DNA of 64,000 nt from Rhizobium sp. L43 (GTDB lineage: Bacteria; Pseudomonadota; Alphaproteobacteria; Rhizobiales; Rhizobiaceae), in contig NZ_NWSQ01000004.1 in NCBI RefSeq assembly GCF_002531725.1, positions 1-64,000 of the forward strand. The letters are read 5' to 3'. The notes under the pieces were generated by a model, which ran no database searches, had not been told where the DNA came from, and saw nothing but the letters and a program-made list of their open reading frames with translations. The position numbers and the translations under genes were made by a program. Each line of letters begins with the position of its first letter. Position 1 is the stretch's first letter. Positions 8,161-16,621 of the stretch are shown piece by piece.

Positions 8161-10347
8161 CTATTCCGCGCTCGCCACCTTCGCCGGCGCCAGCGGCGCG
8201 GCATTCTTCAGCTTCTCGCCGAGCTTTTTAAGGATGTCGGTCGATTGCACCGAGAGCATGCGCGGCCGGATGAGCTGCGGCAATCCGTCCTGCGGCTTGG
8301 CGGCGGTGGTTTTGGCGAGGTCCTTTTCCGAGGGCAGAGGGTTTTCGACGCCGGGAATGGCGCGCAGCGTCACACCCTGATGGGCGTAGTCCATGGCACG
8401 CTTGAAGGTCATCGCCGGCAGCGAGCCGCCGGTCATCTCGTTGGTCGAGGTATAGTCGTCATTGCCGAACCAGACGGCGCAGGTGTAATTACCGGTGAAG
8501 CCGACGAACCAAGCGTCGCGATAGGCCTGGGTCGTGCCGGTCTTGCCGGCGGTCAAGATGCCGTTGTCGAGGGCCGCCTTGCGCGCCGTGCCGACATAGG
8601 GAACACGCGACAGCATCTGGTTCATATAGGCGTCGGCCTGTTCGGAGAGCACGCGTTTCGGCGCCGGCTCGTCTCGGTCGAAATCGTAGAGCACATCGCC
8701 GTCGTAATCGAGGATCTGGGTGATGCCGTGGCGGCGCGACTGGTAGCCGCCGGCCGGGAAGGTGGCATAGGCGGTCGCCTGGTCGAGCACCGTCACCTCG
8801 GAGGTGCCGATCGGGATGGTGACGTCGTCGCGGATCGGCGTTTCGACGCCGAGATTCTTCGCCATTGCCCGGATCGGCTGGATGCCGAGCTTTTCCTTGG
8901 CGAGCCGCACCGGCACGGTGTTGATCGACTGGGCAATCGCGGTCTCGAGCGTGATGCGGCCGGCATAGCGGTTGGCATAATTATGCGGGCTCCAATTGCC
9001 CCAGGAGATCGGCGCGTCGACGATCGTCGTCTGCGGCGTCATCCCGCTCTCCATCGCCACCGAATAGGTATAGACCTTGAAGGAGGAGCCCGGCTGGCGC
9101 AGCGCCCGGGTGGCGCGATTGAACTGGCTTTCGCCGTAATCGCGGCCGCCGACCATGGCGCGCACGGCGCCGCCGTTTTCGATCATCACCATCGCGCCCT
9201 GCTTGGCGTGGTAGGCCTCGCCATATTCACGCAGCGACGTCTCGACCGAATCCTCGGCCGCCTGCTGGATGCCCATGTCGATCGTCGTGCGCACGATCAG
9301 CGAATGCTGGTGGAAACGCGGCGAAAGCCGCTGCACCTCGTCGAAGGCCCAATCGAGGAAGAAATCGGGCGATTCCACCTCGTTGCGGTCGACGACGGTC
9401 GCCGGATTGCGCCGGGCGGCGATCACCTGGCCCTCGGTCATCAACCCGCTCTGCACCAGATTGGTCAGCACCTCGTTGGCGCGCGCCCGCGCCGCCGGCA
9501 GGTTGACATGCGGCGCATATTTCGCCGGCGCCTTGAACAAGCCGGCGAGCATGGCGGATTCGGCAAGGTTCACATCGGTGATGTCCTTGCCGAAATAGAA
9601 TTGCGCTGCCGCCGCAGCGCCAAAGGTGCCGCCGCCCATATAGGCGCGGTCGAGATAGGTGGAGAGGATTTCCTTCTTGGAAAGGTTGGCCTCGAGCCAA
9701 AGCGCCAGGAACGCCTCGGTGACCTTACGGTCGATCGAACGCTCGTTGGACAGGAACAGGTTCTTGGCGAGCTGTTGCGTCAGCGTCGAGCCGCCCTGGA
9801 CGACTTCGCCGGCCTGGGCGTTGGTGACCATGGCGCGGAAGAGGCCGATGACGTCGATGCCGAAATGGTCGAAGAAGCGCCGGTCTTCGGTGGCGAGAAC
9901 CGATTTGATCAAGGAATCCGGCAGTTCGTCGATCGGCACGGAATTCTGGTGGATGACGCCGCGATGGCCGATGACGTTGCCGTAGCGGTCGGTAAAGGTG
10001 ACGGCGAAATCGCCGCGGTTGCGCCAGTCCTCCTTGGTCGCCTCGAAAGCGGGCTGGGCCAGCAGCAGCATCAGCACCGAGCCGGCCGCCCCGAGCGTCA
10101 GCCCTTCGCCGGCAAGTTCGAAGACCATGCGCTTCCAGCCGCGCACCCGGAAGCGGCGGAAGAAGATGGTGATGTCTTCCCAGATCTCGGCGGCACGGAA
10201 GCCGGCGTTCCAGACGGTCGAATCGATCCAGGAATCGATGCGCAGCAGAATGTGACGGCTCTTCGCCGGACGTTTGTCCGCCGCGCCATTTGCCGCTTTT
10301 CCCGGCCCGTTTTCCGAGCCGTTTTCTGGGTTGTCCGGATCCTGCAC
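8161..10347 (-). CDS. Class A penicillin-binding protein (transglycosylase/transpeptidase)
   Basis: A bifunctional peptidoglycan synthase of 728 residues. A cytoplasmic tail of about 75 residues precedes one transmembrane helix (TLGAAGSVLMLLLAQPAF). The GT51 glycosyltransferase domain follows, with ATEDRRFFDHFGID carrying the catalytic Glu, and GGSTLTQQLAKNLFL. The transpeptidase domain has SSFK (active-site Ser about residue 422), the SIN motif and KTGTT near residue 600. It acts on the periplasmic side, polymerising and cross-linking glycan strands. It belongs to the PBP1a-like group. It starts at a GTG; the asparagine-rich N-terminus makes an ATG alternative unlikely. It is monocistronic and divergent from the YcgN gene. 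Confidence 0.93.
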   Translation of the reverse strand: MQDPDNPENGSENGPGKAANGAADKRPAKSRHILLRIDSWIDSTVWNAGFRAAEIWEDITIFFRRFRVRGWKRMVFELAGEGLTLGAAGSVLMLLLAQPAFEATKEDWRNRGDFAVTFTDRYGNVIGHRGVIHQNSVPIDELPDSLIKSVLATEDRRFFDHFGIDVIGLFRAMVTNAQAGEVVQGGSTLTQQLAKNLFLSNERSIDRKVTEAFLALWLEANLSKKEILSTYLDRAYMGGGTFGAAAAAQFYFGKDITDVNLAESAMLAGLFKAPAKYAPHVNLPAARARANEVLTNLVQSGLMTEGQVIAARRNPATVVDRNEVESPDFFLDWAFDEVQRLSPRFHQHSLIVRTTIDMGIQQAAEDSVETSLREYGEAYHAKQGAMVMIENGGAVRAMVGGRDYGESQFNRATRALRQPGSSFKVYTYSVAMESGMTPQTTIVDAPISWGNWSPHNYANRYAGRITLETAIAQSINTVPVRLAKEKLGIQPIRAMAKNLGVETPIRDDVTIPIGTSEVTVLDQATAYATFPAGGYQSRRHGITQILDYDGDVLYDFDRDEPAPKRVLSEQADAYMNQMLSRVPYVGTARKAALDNGILTAGKTGTTQAYRDAWFVGFTGNYTCAVWFGNDDYTSTNEMTGGSLPAMTFKRAMDYAHQGVTLRAIPGVENPLPSEKDLAKTTAAKPQDGLPQLIRPRMLSVQSTDILKKLGEKLKNAAPLAPAKVASAE

Positions 10348-10420
10348 GTCCTGTATTCCCGCCTGATCGCACTTCGGTCATATCCAACGAAAGCGCGAGG
10401 CCCGCATATGGCCGCAAAGC

Positions 10421-10458
10421 TCTCCGATACCAGGAGAGAATTCTCCGAGTACCAGGAG
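10421..10458. promoter_or_regulatory. Tandem dyad repeats between divergent genes
   Basis: TCTCCGATACCAGGAGA (10421-10437) is followed four bases later by TCTCCGAGTACCAGGAG (10442-10458). Each unit has inverted arms CTCC/GGAG around a short spacer. They lie in the shared promoter region of the penicillin-binding protein and YcgN genes. They may be paired operator sites, but no regulator is known to me. Confidence 0.4.
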
Positions 10459-10551
10459 TATACTGAAGGATTGATTGATTTTGCGGCTGATAACAAGAGA
10501 GATGCATGAGGGGCACGCGAATTTGCGGGTCGCTGTTGCAAGAAACGAACG

Positions 10552-11028
10552 ATGAACGATCTGCCCTTCTGGAAGCGCAAGACGCTGGCCGAAATGACTG
10601 TCGCCGAGTGGGAAAGCCTCTGCGACGGCTGCGGCCTCTGTTGTCTCAACAAGATCGAGGAATGGGATAGCGGCGATATCTATTTCACCTCGGTCCGCTG
10701 CAAGCTGCTCGACGGCGAAAGCTGTCGCTGCTCCAGCTATGAGAACCGCTGGGATTTCGTGCCGGATTGCGTGCAACTGACGAAGGAGAATGTGCCCGAC
10801 ATCGCCTGGCTGCCGCCCACCTGCGGCTACCGGCTGGTCAATGAACGCCGGGATCTCTACTGGTGGCATCCGCTGATCTCCGGCGATCCCGAGACCGTCC
10901 ATGCCGCCGGCATTTCCGCCCGCGGCCGCACGATCAATGAAAATGAAATCGATATCGACGATCTCGAGGATTATGTCGTCGACTGGCCGCTGACCGTCGG
11001 CGAGGAGAAGGATGAAGAGGAAGCGTGA
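10552..11028 (+). CDS. ycgN: YcgN family cysteine-cluster protein (UPF0260)
   Basis: A protein of 158 residues beginning [20 protein letters not shown]. The family core is present: [16 protein letters not shown] with four cysteines, [20 protein letters not shown] and PTCGYRL. This cysteine pattern suggests a zinc or iron-sulfur site, as in the CxxCxxCC family, although the biochemical role is unsettled. It is cytoplasmic with no signal peptide. The acidic C-terminus (EEKDEEEA) is typical. The ATG at 10552 starts the conserved segment. It is divergent from the penicillin-binding protein gene and probably monocistronic. Confidence 0.88.
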   Translation: MNDLPFWKRKTLAEMTVAEWESLCDGCGLCCLNKIEEWDSGDIYFTSVRCKLLDGESCRCSSYENRWDFVPDCVQLTKENVPDIAWLPPTCGYRLVNERRDLYWWHPLISGDPETVHAAGISARGRTINENEIDIDDLEDYVVDWPLTVGEEKDEEEA

Positions 11029-11105
11029 AACGGCGCATTCTCGCGGTTAACTGCCAAACGACATGAGCCCCATTCTGCGAACGAGCATGACGTGGCGCGA
11101 ACGTG

Positions 11106-13067
11106 TCAGTGTGCGACGCCTGGTTCCTCGTGTGCCCTCACGATGGCGTCCGCTTCCTTGCCGTATAGCTCCTCGAAGTGATCGAAGGTCTTGGAGAAAT
11201 AACCAATGCCCTGCGTCGCCGAGCGCAGCGCCCGCGCCAGATCGTCAAGTGCGCCGCCCGGAATGAGTGCCCGGAAGATGTCCCATCCTTTAGCGGTTTC
11301 ATCCCGGTCGAAGCCAAGAACCTGACCCTTGAGAGCGGAGACGATCTGGACGAGGTTGCCGGAATAGATCGACGGAATGTGAATTTCGCTGCGGAAGACC
11401 GGTTGCATTAAAACGGCCGACCCTTCGGAAAGCGCCTGTCGCACTCCCATTTTCGACGCAGTCCGGAAGGCGTGTTCCGAACTGTCGACGGCATGGTGCT
11501 GACCATCGTACAGCGTTACGCCGACATCGATGACCTGGAAGCCGAGCGGCCCTTTCTCCATCGCTTCGCGCGCGCCTGCTTCGACTGCGGGAATGTAGTT
11601 GCGCGGAACGACGCCGCCCTTGACCGATTCATTGAAGGTGAAACCCTGGCCACGCGCGTTAGGATGAATGTTCAGCTTCACATCCGCGAATTGCCCGGCA
11701 CCGCCGGTCTGTTTGCGGTGACGGTAATGAACCTCAGATGGTTTCGCAATTGTCTCGCGGTAGATCGGGCTGGGCGTTCGATCGGTTACGTCGATGTGAA
11801 ACACGTCGGCCAGGGTTCGGCAGAGATCGCGCAGATGCACCGGCCCCTGGGCGCAGACGAGCTGGGCGCCGGTGCTTTCCTCCTTCAAGACCGTTAGGCC
11901 GCGATCCGTCTCGGAAAGTTTTGCCAGCGTTTCGGAGAGCTTGTTTTCATCGCGCTCGCTGCCTGGGATTAGGATCCTTTCAAGCATCGGCGTGGGTGGC
12001 TCCGTCCATTCAGGCGGGGCGACCACCGCGACTGATGTCAACAGCGAAGGGACGGGCAAGTGGTCGGACTTGACCGTCGCAAACACATCCCCCGACGCAG
12101 GCACAACCGCCGAATTGGATCGCCCGTTTGCGAGATGCTGTACGGCGCCGAGGCTGGAGCCGCCCAGTGATGCGCCCTGCCGCAGTCCCTCGCCAAGCGC
12201 GCGCACGAGCACTGTCTTACCGACATTCTGGCGATGATAGGCATGGAAGCTCACGGCGGTCAGCTTGTTTTCATCGACATTGCCCGCACGAGCCAGGCGC
12301 TGTCGAAGAACCCCCACCGGCGGCGCCTCGTGGCGCAGCGCCTTCATCAGCCTCATCATGCCGTTGCCGTGACTTGCGGCACCGATCAGGACGGGAATAA
12401 TCCTGTTTTCCCTGAGAACCCGCGATGAAATGGCATAGAGCGCGTCGCTGGGCGGCTCGCGATCTTCGATCAGTTCCTCGAGAAGCCAGTCATCGAATTC
12501 GGACAGGTGTTCCAGAAGCTCGCTGCGCGCTTCGTGCTCGCGCTCGGCGGAGCTTTCGGGGATTGCGATCAGCGCCGAAGCCTGGCCTTCCCGGTAGCGC
12601 CACGCCCGTTCCGAAATCAAATCGCAACTGCCTATGATCCTGTCCCCCTCGCGTATCGGGATCTGGCGAAGCAAAAGCGTGTGGTTGGCGTAGTCTTGAA
12701 GCGCGGCGATCACGTCCCTCAGCCGCCCTCTCGGTTCGTCCATTCGGTTGACGAAGAGGATGCACGGCGTCCCCGAGGCTTCGACTATCCGCAGATAGGG
12801 CGCGGCGAGCACAGCCTCCTCGGGTGCCGATGAAACGCACAAGATGCAGGCGTCGCTGGCAAGAAGCGCGTGCTGTGCATGCGCCAACGCTTCGTTGGGT
12901 CCCGGCGCATCCAGCGCACACCACGCCTCTTTTCCAAAGGTGAATTCTGTGAGGTTCAATCCATAAGGGGAGCTGGACTTTCTCGGCGCCCCCTCCAGGG
13001 AGCCGAGCTTTTCCACGACTGTTGATTTTCCGGTCTGCGAGGGTCCAAGCACGGTAAAGCAGCGCAT
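11106..13067 (-). CDS. EF-G-like translational GTPase paralogue with atypical G domain
   Basis: A protein of 653 residues with EF-G architecture: G domain, domain II, a domain III/IV region (YRHRKQTGGAGQFADVKL, YIPAVEAGAREAMEKG) and a domain V-like end. The GTP-binding loop is GPSQTGKST (residues 8-16). The G3 motif is DAPGP (53-57) where canonical EF-G has DTPGH, so the catalytic His is missing. G4 is NRMD (107-110). The start at 13067 has GGAGG seven bases upstream; an ATG at 13073 is too close to that site. It is not a housekeeping EF-G and more likely a specialised ribosome or stress GTPase, although PGAP-style annotation would say elongation factor G. It is monocistronic. Confidence 0.8.
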   Translation of the reverse strand: MRCFTVLGPSQTGKSTVVEKLGSLEGAPRKSSSPYGLNLTEFTFGKEAWCALDAPGPNEALAHAQHALLASDACILCVSSAPEEAVLAAPYLRIVEASGTPCILFVNRMDEPRGRLRDVIAALQDYANHTLLLRQIPIREGDRIIGSCDLISERAWRYREGQASALIAIPESSAEREHEARSELLEHLSEFDDWLLEELIEDREPPSDALYAISSRVLRENRIIPVLIGAASHGNGMMRLMKALRHEAPPVGVLRQRLARAGNVDENKLTAVSFHAYHRQNVGKTVLVRALGEGLRQGASLGGSSLGAVQHLANGRSNSAVVPASGDVFATVKSDHLPVPSLLTSVAVVAPPEWTEPPTPMLERILIPGSERDENKLSETLAKLSETDRGLTVLKEESTGAQLVCAQGPVHLRDLCRTLADVFHIDVTDRTPSPIYRETIAKPSEVHYRHRKQTGGAGQFADVKLNIHPNARGQGFTFNESVKGGVVPRNYIPAVEAGAREAMEKGPLGFQVIDVGVTLYDGQHHAVDSSEHAFRTASKMGVRQALSEGSAVLMQPVFRSEIHIPSIYSGNLVQIVSALKGQVLGFDRDETAKGWDIFRALIPGGALDDLARALRSATQGIGYFSKTFDHFEELYGKEADAIVRAHEEPGVAH

Positions 13068-13257
13068 CGGCATTCCTCCAACTGCCATAAACACAATTTT
13101 CAGCCATCATAGGATGCCCTGAACCGCCGCAAGGCGCCAGAGGTGTTCAGTTTCACAATGCTTTGACCTGGACTTGCATTTGAGGCGGATGTCGTCTCGC
13201 ATTCAATCATGAGATTCTGTCTGCAACGAATTCAAGATGATACCTCGACACTTGGGA

Positions 13258-13818
13258 TCAGGGCTTCACTGCTGTCAGGAAGCGCTTCAATTCCGTCTCC
13301 ACATAGGCAGCCACCGGGCCGTCTGCGCCAAATCCCCACCAGGTGAGCGAACCCTGCCATTGCGCCAGCATCAGCCGGGCAATCGTCTCCGGATCGCTCA
13401 CCGAGCCGAAACAGCGCGCGATCGCTTTCGTCAGCGCCGTTCCCCAGTCGGCACCGCGGGCTCGCAGCACCGGATCGCGGAAATCCTCGCGCAGCACCAG
13501 CAAGCCCTCGCCATAGGCGGCGGCATTGTCGCCGTAATCCTGCGACAAGCCGACGAGCAGCGCGACGGCGCCTTCCGGGGTTTTCGCCACGCTCCCGGCA
13601 AGCCGCGCCGTCTCCGCATCCAGCCTGTCACAGGCATAGAGCAGCGCTGCGCGCAGCATCGCCGCCTTCGTTGCGAAACGCTGCACCAGCGTCGAGCCGG
13701 AAAGGCCGCTCGCTTTCGCCACCGCCGCAAAGGTCGCCGCATCCGGCCCCTCGGCCTGGATCAGTGCCAGCACCATGGCGAGAAGCTGCTCATCGGACAA
13801 TGTGCGACGGCGTGGCAT
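13258..13818 (-). CDS. TetR family transcriptional regulator
   Basis: A protein of 186 residues. The N-terminal TetR helix-turn-helix is visible as DEQLLAMVLALIQAEGPDAATFAAVAKASGLSGSTLVQRF, followed by TKAAMLRAALLYA. The C-terminal ligand domain resembles many uncharacterised TetR proteins. The ATG at 13818 has AGAGGA upstream at good spacing. The gene is divergent from a short-chain dehydrogenase, and the inverted repeat at 13847-13864 between them is a likely operator. It probably represses itself and the dehydrogenase. The effector is unknown. Confidence 0.85.
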   Translation of the reverse strand: MPRRRTLSDEQLLAMVLALIQAEGPDAATFAAVAKASGLSGSTLVQRFATKAAMLRAALLYACDRLDAETARLAGSVAKTPEGAVALLVGLSQDYGDNAAAYGEGLLVLREDFRDPVLRARGADWGTALTKAIARCFGSVSDPETIARLMLAQWQGSLTWWGFGADGPVAAYVETELKRFLTAVKP

Positions 13819-13846
13819 GAAATTCCTCTTGCATTCACCACCAATG

Positions 13847-13864
13847 TAAACGATCATTCGTTTA
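13847..13864. promoter_or_regulatory. Putative TetR operator
   Basis: TAAACGA-TCAT-TCGTTTA is a 7-bp perfect inverted repeat around a 4-nt spacer. It lies 29 bp upstream of the TetR start codon and within the divergent promoter region shared with the dehydrogenase. TetR dimers usually bind such short dyads. The assignment is by position and symmetry only. Confidence 0.6.
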
Positions 13865-13921
13865 TATACAAGGAGCGCGGGCTTAATTCCGGGCGCTTCC
13901 TGAACGGCATGAAGGCCGTCC

Positions 13922-13972
13922 TAAAGCAATTCCAGCAAAAATGCGTAGCGCTTTTGCGCCCGGATTTGCGCA
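13922..13972. repeat. Dispersed rhizobial palindromic repeat
   Basis: A unit of the AAAGCAATTCC...CGGATTTGCG family lies between the TetR operator and the dehydrogenase start. It is close to the copies near 395 and 14909, with the core AGCAAAAATGCG...GCTTTTGCGC. It would fold in the 5' leader of the dehydrogenase mRNA. Confidence 0.7.
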
Positions 13973-13995
13973 GTTCTATCGAGGAGGATGGACAG

Positions 13996-14910
13996 ATGAC
14001 AGCGGACTTGCGGGAGAAAGTGGCTTTGGTGGCCGGTGCAACACGCGGCGCCGGTCGCGGCATCGCAGTGGAACTCGGCGCCGCCGGCGCCACCGTTTAC
14101 GTCAGCGGGCGCACGACACGCGCGCAGCAATCCGAATACGCCAGGCCGGAGACGATCGAGGAGACGGCCGAGCTGGTAACCGCTGCTGGCGGCAGGGGCA
14201 TTGCTGTGCAGGTCGACCATCTGGTCAAGGAGCAGGTCGAGGCGCTGGTCGCCCGCATCCGCGAGGAGGCCGGCCGGCTCGATCTTCTCGTCAACGACAT
14301 CTGGGGCGGCGAGAAGCTGTTCGAATGGGACAAATCAGTGTGGGAGCATTCGCTGGACAAGGGCCTGCGCATGCTGCAGCTCGGCATCGAGACGCATCTG
14401 ATCACCGCCCATTACGCCCTGGCGCTGATGATCGAGCGGCCGGGCGGGCTGCTGGTCGAGGTAACCGACGGCACGGCCGACTATAATGCCACCCATTACC
14501 GGCTGTCGCCATTCTATGACCTCGTCAAAACAGGCGTCACCCGCATGGCGTGGGCGCATGCACAGGACCTGGCAAAACACGGCGCCACCGCCATTGCCAT
14601 CACGCCCGGCTGGCTGCGCTCGGAAATGATGCTGGATGCCTATGGTGTCAGTGAGGGGAACTGGCGCGACGCGACGAAGGTGCAGCCGCATTTCGCCATT
14701 TCCGAAACCCCGCGCTTCGTCGGTCGCGCGGTTGTGGCGATCGCTGCCGATCCTAACCGCGCCCGCTGGAACGGCCAGTCGCTGTCGAGCGGCGGCATGG
14801 CCAAGACCTACGGCTTCGATGACATCGACGGTTCACGGCCGGATTGCTGGCGCTACATGGTGGAGGTTCAGGAGGCGGGCAAACCGGCTGACGTGACTGG
14901 CTACCGCTAA
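13996..14910 (+). CDS. SDR family NAD(P)-dependent oxidoreductase
   Basis: A short-chain dehydrogenase of 304 residues, a little longer than the classic 250. The Rossmann cofactor loop is GATRGAGRG near residues 14-22, and VSGRTTR follows beta-2, suggesting NADPH preference. NDIWGG replaces the usual NNAG. The catalytic pair is YDLVK (Tyr about residue 174). The C-terminal 60 residues carry SSGGMAKTYGFDDIDGS. GAGGAGG precedes the ATG at 13996. Its substrate cannot be read from the sequence. The divergent TetR is its probable regulator. The stop codon opens into a dispersed repeat. Confidence 0.88.
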   Translation: MTADLREKVALVAGATRGAGRGIAVELGAAGATVYVSGRTTRAQQSEYARPETIEETAELVTAAGGRGIAVQVDHLVKEQVEALVARIREEAGRLDLLVNDIWGGEKLFEWDKSVWEHSLDKGLRMLQLGIETHLITAHYALALMIERPGGLLVEVTDGTADYNATHYRLSPFYDLVKTGVTRMAWAHAQDLAKHGATAIAITPGWLRSEMMLDAYGVSEGNWRDATKVQPHFAISETPRFVGRAVVAIAADPNRARWNGQSLSSGGMAKTYGFDDIDGSRPDCWRYMVEVQEAGKPADVTGYR

Positions 14911-15026
14911 AGCAAATTCCGGGAAAAGTGCGAAGCGGTTTTCCGTCCGGAATTGCGTAGACCAAACAAAGCAAATTCCCGGCAAAGCGCGAAGCGGTTT
15001 TGCCGGGAATTGCGCAAAACAAAAGA
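14909..15026. repeat. Two tandem dispersed palindromic repeats
   Basis: Two complete units, about 14909-14967 and 14968-15026, both run AAAGCAAATTCC to GGAATTGCG with the core GAAGCGGTTTT. They match the units near 395 and 13922. The first begins inside the TAA of the dehydrogenase gene. Confidence 0.8.
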
Positions 15027-15029
15027 CTC

Positions 15030-15066
15030 GAGCGGTTCTGCTTTTCCATGAAAAGCTGAACCGCTC
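15030..15066. terminator. Terminator-like long hairpin
   Basis: GAGCGGTTCTGCTTTTC is followed by a 3-nt loop and GAAAAGCTGAACCGCTC, a 17-bp stem with one mismatch. It sits between the convergent dehydrogenase and desaturase genes. A shorter cousin occurs at 21791-21825, also between convergent genes. There is no long T run, so this is a repeat that may terminate in both directions. Confidence 0.55.
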
Positions 15067-15079
15067 TGAGGTTTGTCGA

Positions 15080-16183
15080 CTACCGTGCGGGGGCAAGCCG
15101 GGCTGCATCGCGAAACGACACCAGCCGCTTCGTCTGCTCGTCCCACAGCACCAGCTTGACGCAGCGCAGGCTATCCATGAGGGTGATGCGGCCGATCTCG
15201 GCAAGCTCGGGATGATCCCGCAGCACTTCCGGCAGTCGGTAATAGGGCACCCGGCTCGACAGATGATGCACGTGGTGGATGCCGATATTGCCGGTGATCC
15301 AGCGCAGCACCGGCGGCAGGTCGTAATGCGAGGCGCCGTGCAGGGCAGCATGCTGGAACTGCCAGTCCGGCTTCTTCGACCAATGCGTTTCCTCGAACTG
15401 GTGCTGGACATAGAACAGCCAGACGCCGGCGGCACCGGCCAGCAGCACGATCGGCAGATGCACCAGCAGGAAGGGGACGATCCCCACCGCCCAGATCAGC
15501 AATGCTGCGGCGAGTGCGATGGCAAGGTTGGTCGCCATGGTCGAGACCCAGGGCAGGGCGCCGGAGCGCATCATGCCGAAAGGCAGGCGCTGCTTGATGA
15601 TAAACAGCCATGCCGGCCCGATCCCGAACATCACCGCCGGGTGCCGGTAGAGCCGGTAGGCCAGCCGGCCCCAGCGCGACAGCGCGTTATATTCGGCGAT
15701 CGTCAGCGTCTCGATGTCGCCGACCCCGCGCTCGTCCAGGTTTCCGGCCGAGGCGTGGTGTTCCGCATGCGCCCGGCGCCAATAGTCGTAAGGCGTCAGC
15801 GTCAAGATTCCGATCGTGCGTCCCACCCAATCGTCGAGGCGGCGACGGGCGAAAAACGAGCCGTGGCCGCAATCATGCTGGATCATGAACAGCCGCAGCA
15901 GGAAGGCGGCGGCGGGAATGACGAGAATCAGGCCAGGCCAGAAGCTGTAGTGAACCGCCGCCCATGCGGCGACCCAGAACAGCACGAAGGGGACGACGGT
16001 GACGGCCAGCTCGAAGGCGCTGCGTCCGGCCCTCGGCTGGCGATATCCGGCAAGGATCTTCAACCAGCGTTTTTCGGCGAAAAGCGCGGCATCCCCGTGT
16101 GATCGCTCCGGGTTTTCGGCATGCTCGCCCAGACGGGCAACTTGGATTTCCTCGCACTCGCTGCGGCGCGCAGATTCGATCAC
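15080..16183 (-). CDS. Fatty acid desaturase, membrane di-iron type
   Basis: A membrane desaturase of 367 residues with four or so hydrophobic helices in two hairpins. The three histidine boxes that bind the di-iron centre are HDCGH, HAEHH and HVHH (in IGIHHVHHLSS). The topology and boxes match the acyl-lipid desaturase family (FA_desaturase), which introduces double bonds into membrane lipid acyl chains using O2 and an electron donor. The GTG at 16183 overlaps the TGA of a 38-codon ORF upstream (GTGA), which suggests coupling. The frame is open upstream to 16414, but that part is not desaturase-like. Positional specificity cannot be told. Confidence 0.85.
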   Translation of the reverse strand: MIESARRSECEEIQVARLGEHAENPERSHGDAALFAEKRWLKILAGYRQPRAGRSAFELAVTVVPFVLFWVAAWAAVHYSFWPGLILVIPAAAFLLRLFMIQHDCGHGSFFARRRLDDWVGRTIGILTLTPYDYWRRAHAEHHASAGNLDERGVGDIETLTIAEYNALSRWGRLAYRLYRHPAVMFGIGPAWLFIIKQRLPFGMMRSGALPWVSTMATNLAIALAAALLIWAVGIVPFLLVHLPIVLLAGAAGVWLFYVQHQFEETHWSKKPDWQFQHAALHGASHYDLPPVLRWITGNIGIHHVHHLSSRVPYYRLPEVLRDHPELAEIGRITLMDSLRCVKLVLWDEQTKRLVSFRDAARLAPAR

Positions 16184-16296
16184 AGAGTGACGCCGTGAAA
16201 GGCCGCGATGGCCGACAGGCCGAGGGCAATCACCACGGCCGAGCGAATGAGGAAAAGCGGATAGTCGAAGTGGTACATTGTGTGAAGAGTGGTCAT
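16180..16296 (-). CDS. Small membrane ORF coupled to the desaturase
   Basis: A 38-codon frame, MTTLHTMYHFDYPLFLIRSA then VVIALGLSAIAAFHGVTL. It contains one clean hydrophobic helix (about residues 13-32) after a short polar, histidine-containing N-terminus. Its TGA overlaps the GTG start of the desaturase by the GTGA arrangement. AGGA lies about 13 bases upstream of its ATG, which is far, so translation is plausible but not certain. It could be a small partner of the desaturase or merely a leader peptide. I know no family for it. Confidence 0.45.
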   Translation of the reverse strand: MTTLHTMYHFDYPLFLIRSAVVIALGLSAIAAFHGVTL

Positions 16297-16350
16297 GGGT
16301 GCAGCAATTCCTGTTTTTCTGAAAACATGTCAATGGGTGATGGTGTCGCG

Positions 16351-16380
16351 CTGGAGCGCGGCGCGTCCGACGGGACGCGC
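16351..16380. repeat. Short dispersed repeat
   Basis: The sequence TGGAGCGCGGCGCGTCCGA occurs here (16352-16370) and again at 34869-34887, where it forms the 3' end of the lysin-like reading frame. Here it is followed by CGGGACGCGC, giving a GCGCGTCC/GGGACGCGC hairpin. It lies in the non-coding stretch upstream of the desaturase unit. Confidence 0.6.
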
Positions 16381-16477
16381 TATCACTTTGAATTCGCGCA
16401 TAATCCTCTCGCAAATCGATTCAGATTTGCGCTGTCATGCGCGGTGAGGGCGAAAGCCGGCGGCTCGATAAGAGCTG

Positions 16478-16621
16478 CTATTTCTTTGGAGCATGGCCCT
16501 GCGGAGCGGTTGTGGTCGCCGTCTTCATCTGGTTGGCGAATGTGCTTTCCACCTTCGCTGCCTGCTTGTCCTTCTTCGGCTTCCGGACCTCGCGATTGCT
16601 TCTGACTTGTCCTTTTGCCAT
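16478..16621 (-). CDS. Small basic hypothetical protein
   Basis: A 47-residue protein, MAKGQVRSNREVRKPKKDKQ followed by AAKVESTFANQMKTATTTAPQGHAPKK. It is strongly basic, lacks hydrophobic segments and looks disordered. GGGAG lies about ten bases before the ATG at 16621. I believe close relatives of this short lysine-rich protein are widespread in rhizobia, but its function is unknown to me. The composition would suit nucleic-acid binding, which is inference. Confidence 0.7.
   Translation of the reverse strand: MAKGQVRSNREVRKPKKDKQAAKVESTFANQMKTATTTAPQGHAPKK

Noticed and set aside
8077..10509. An 810-codon plus-strand frame opposite the penicillin-binding protein gene
   Set aside because: Its translation is Arg/His/Gly-rich low-complexity text with no domain, mirroring the codon pattern of the clear PBP gene on the other strand.
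13237..13995. Upstream extension of the SDR frame
   Set aside because: It runs antisense to TetR and through a dispersed repeat; the ATG at 13996 has a good ribosome site and opens the Rossmann fold.
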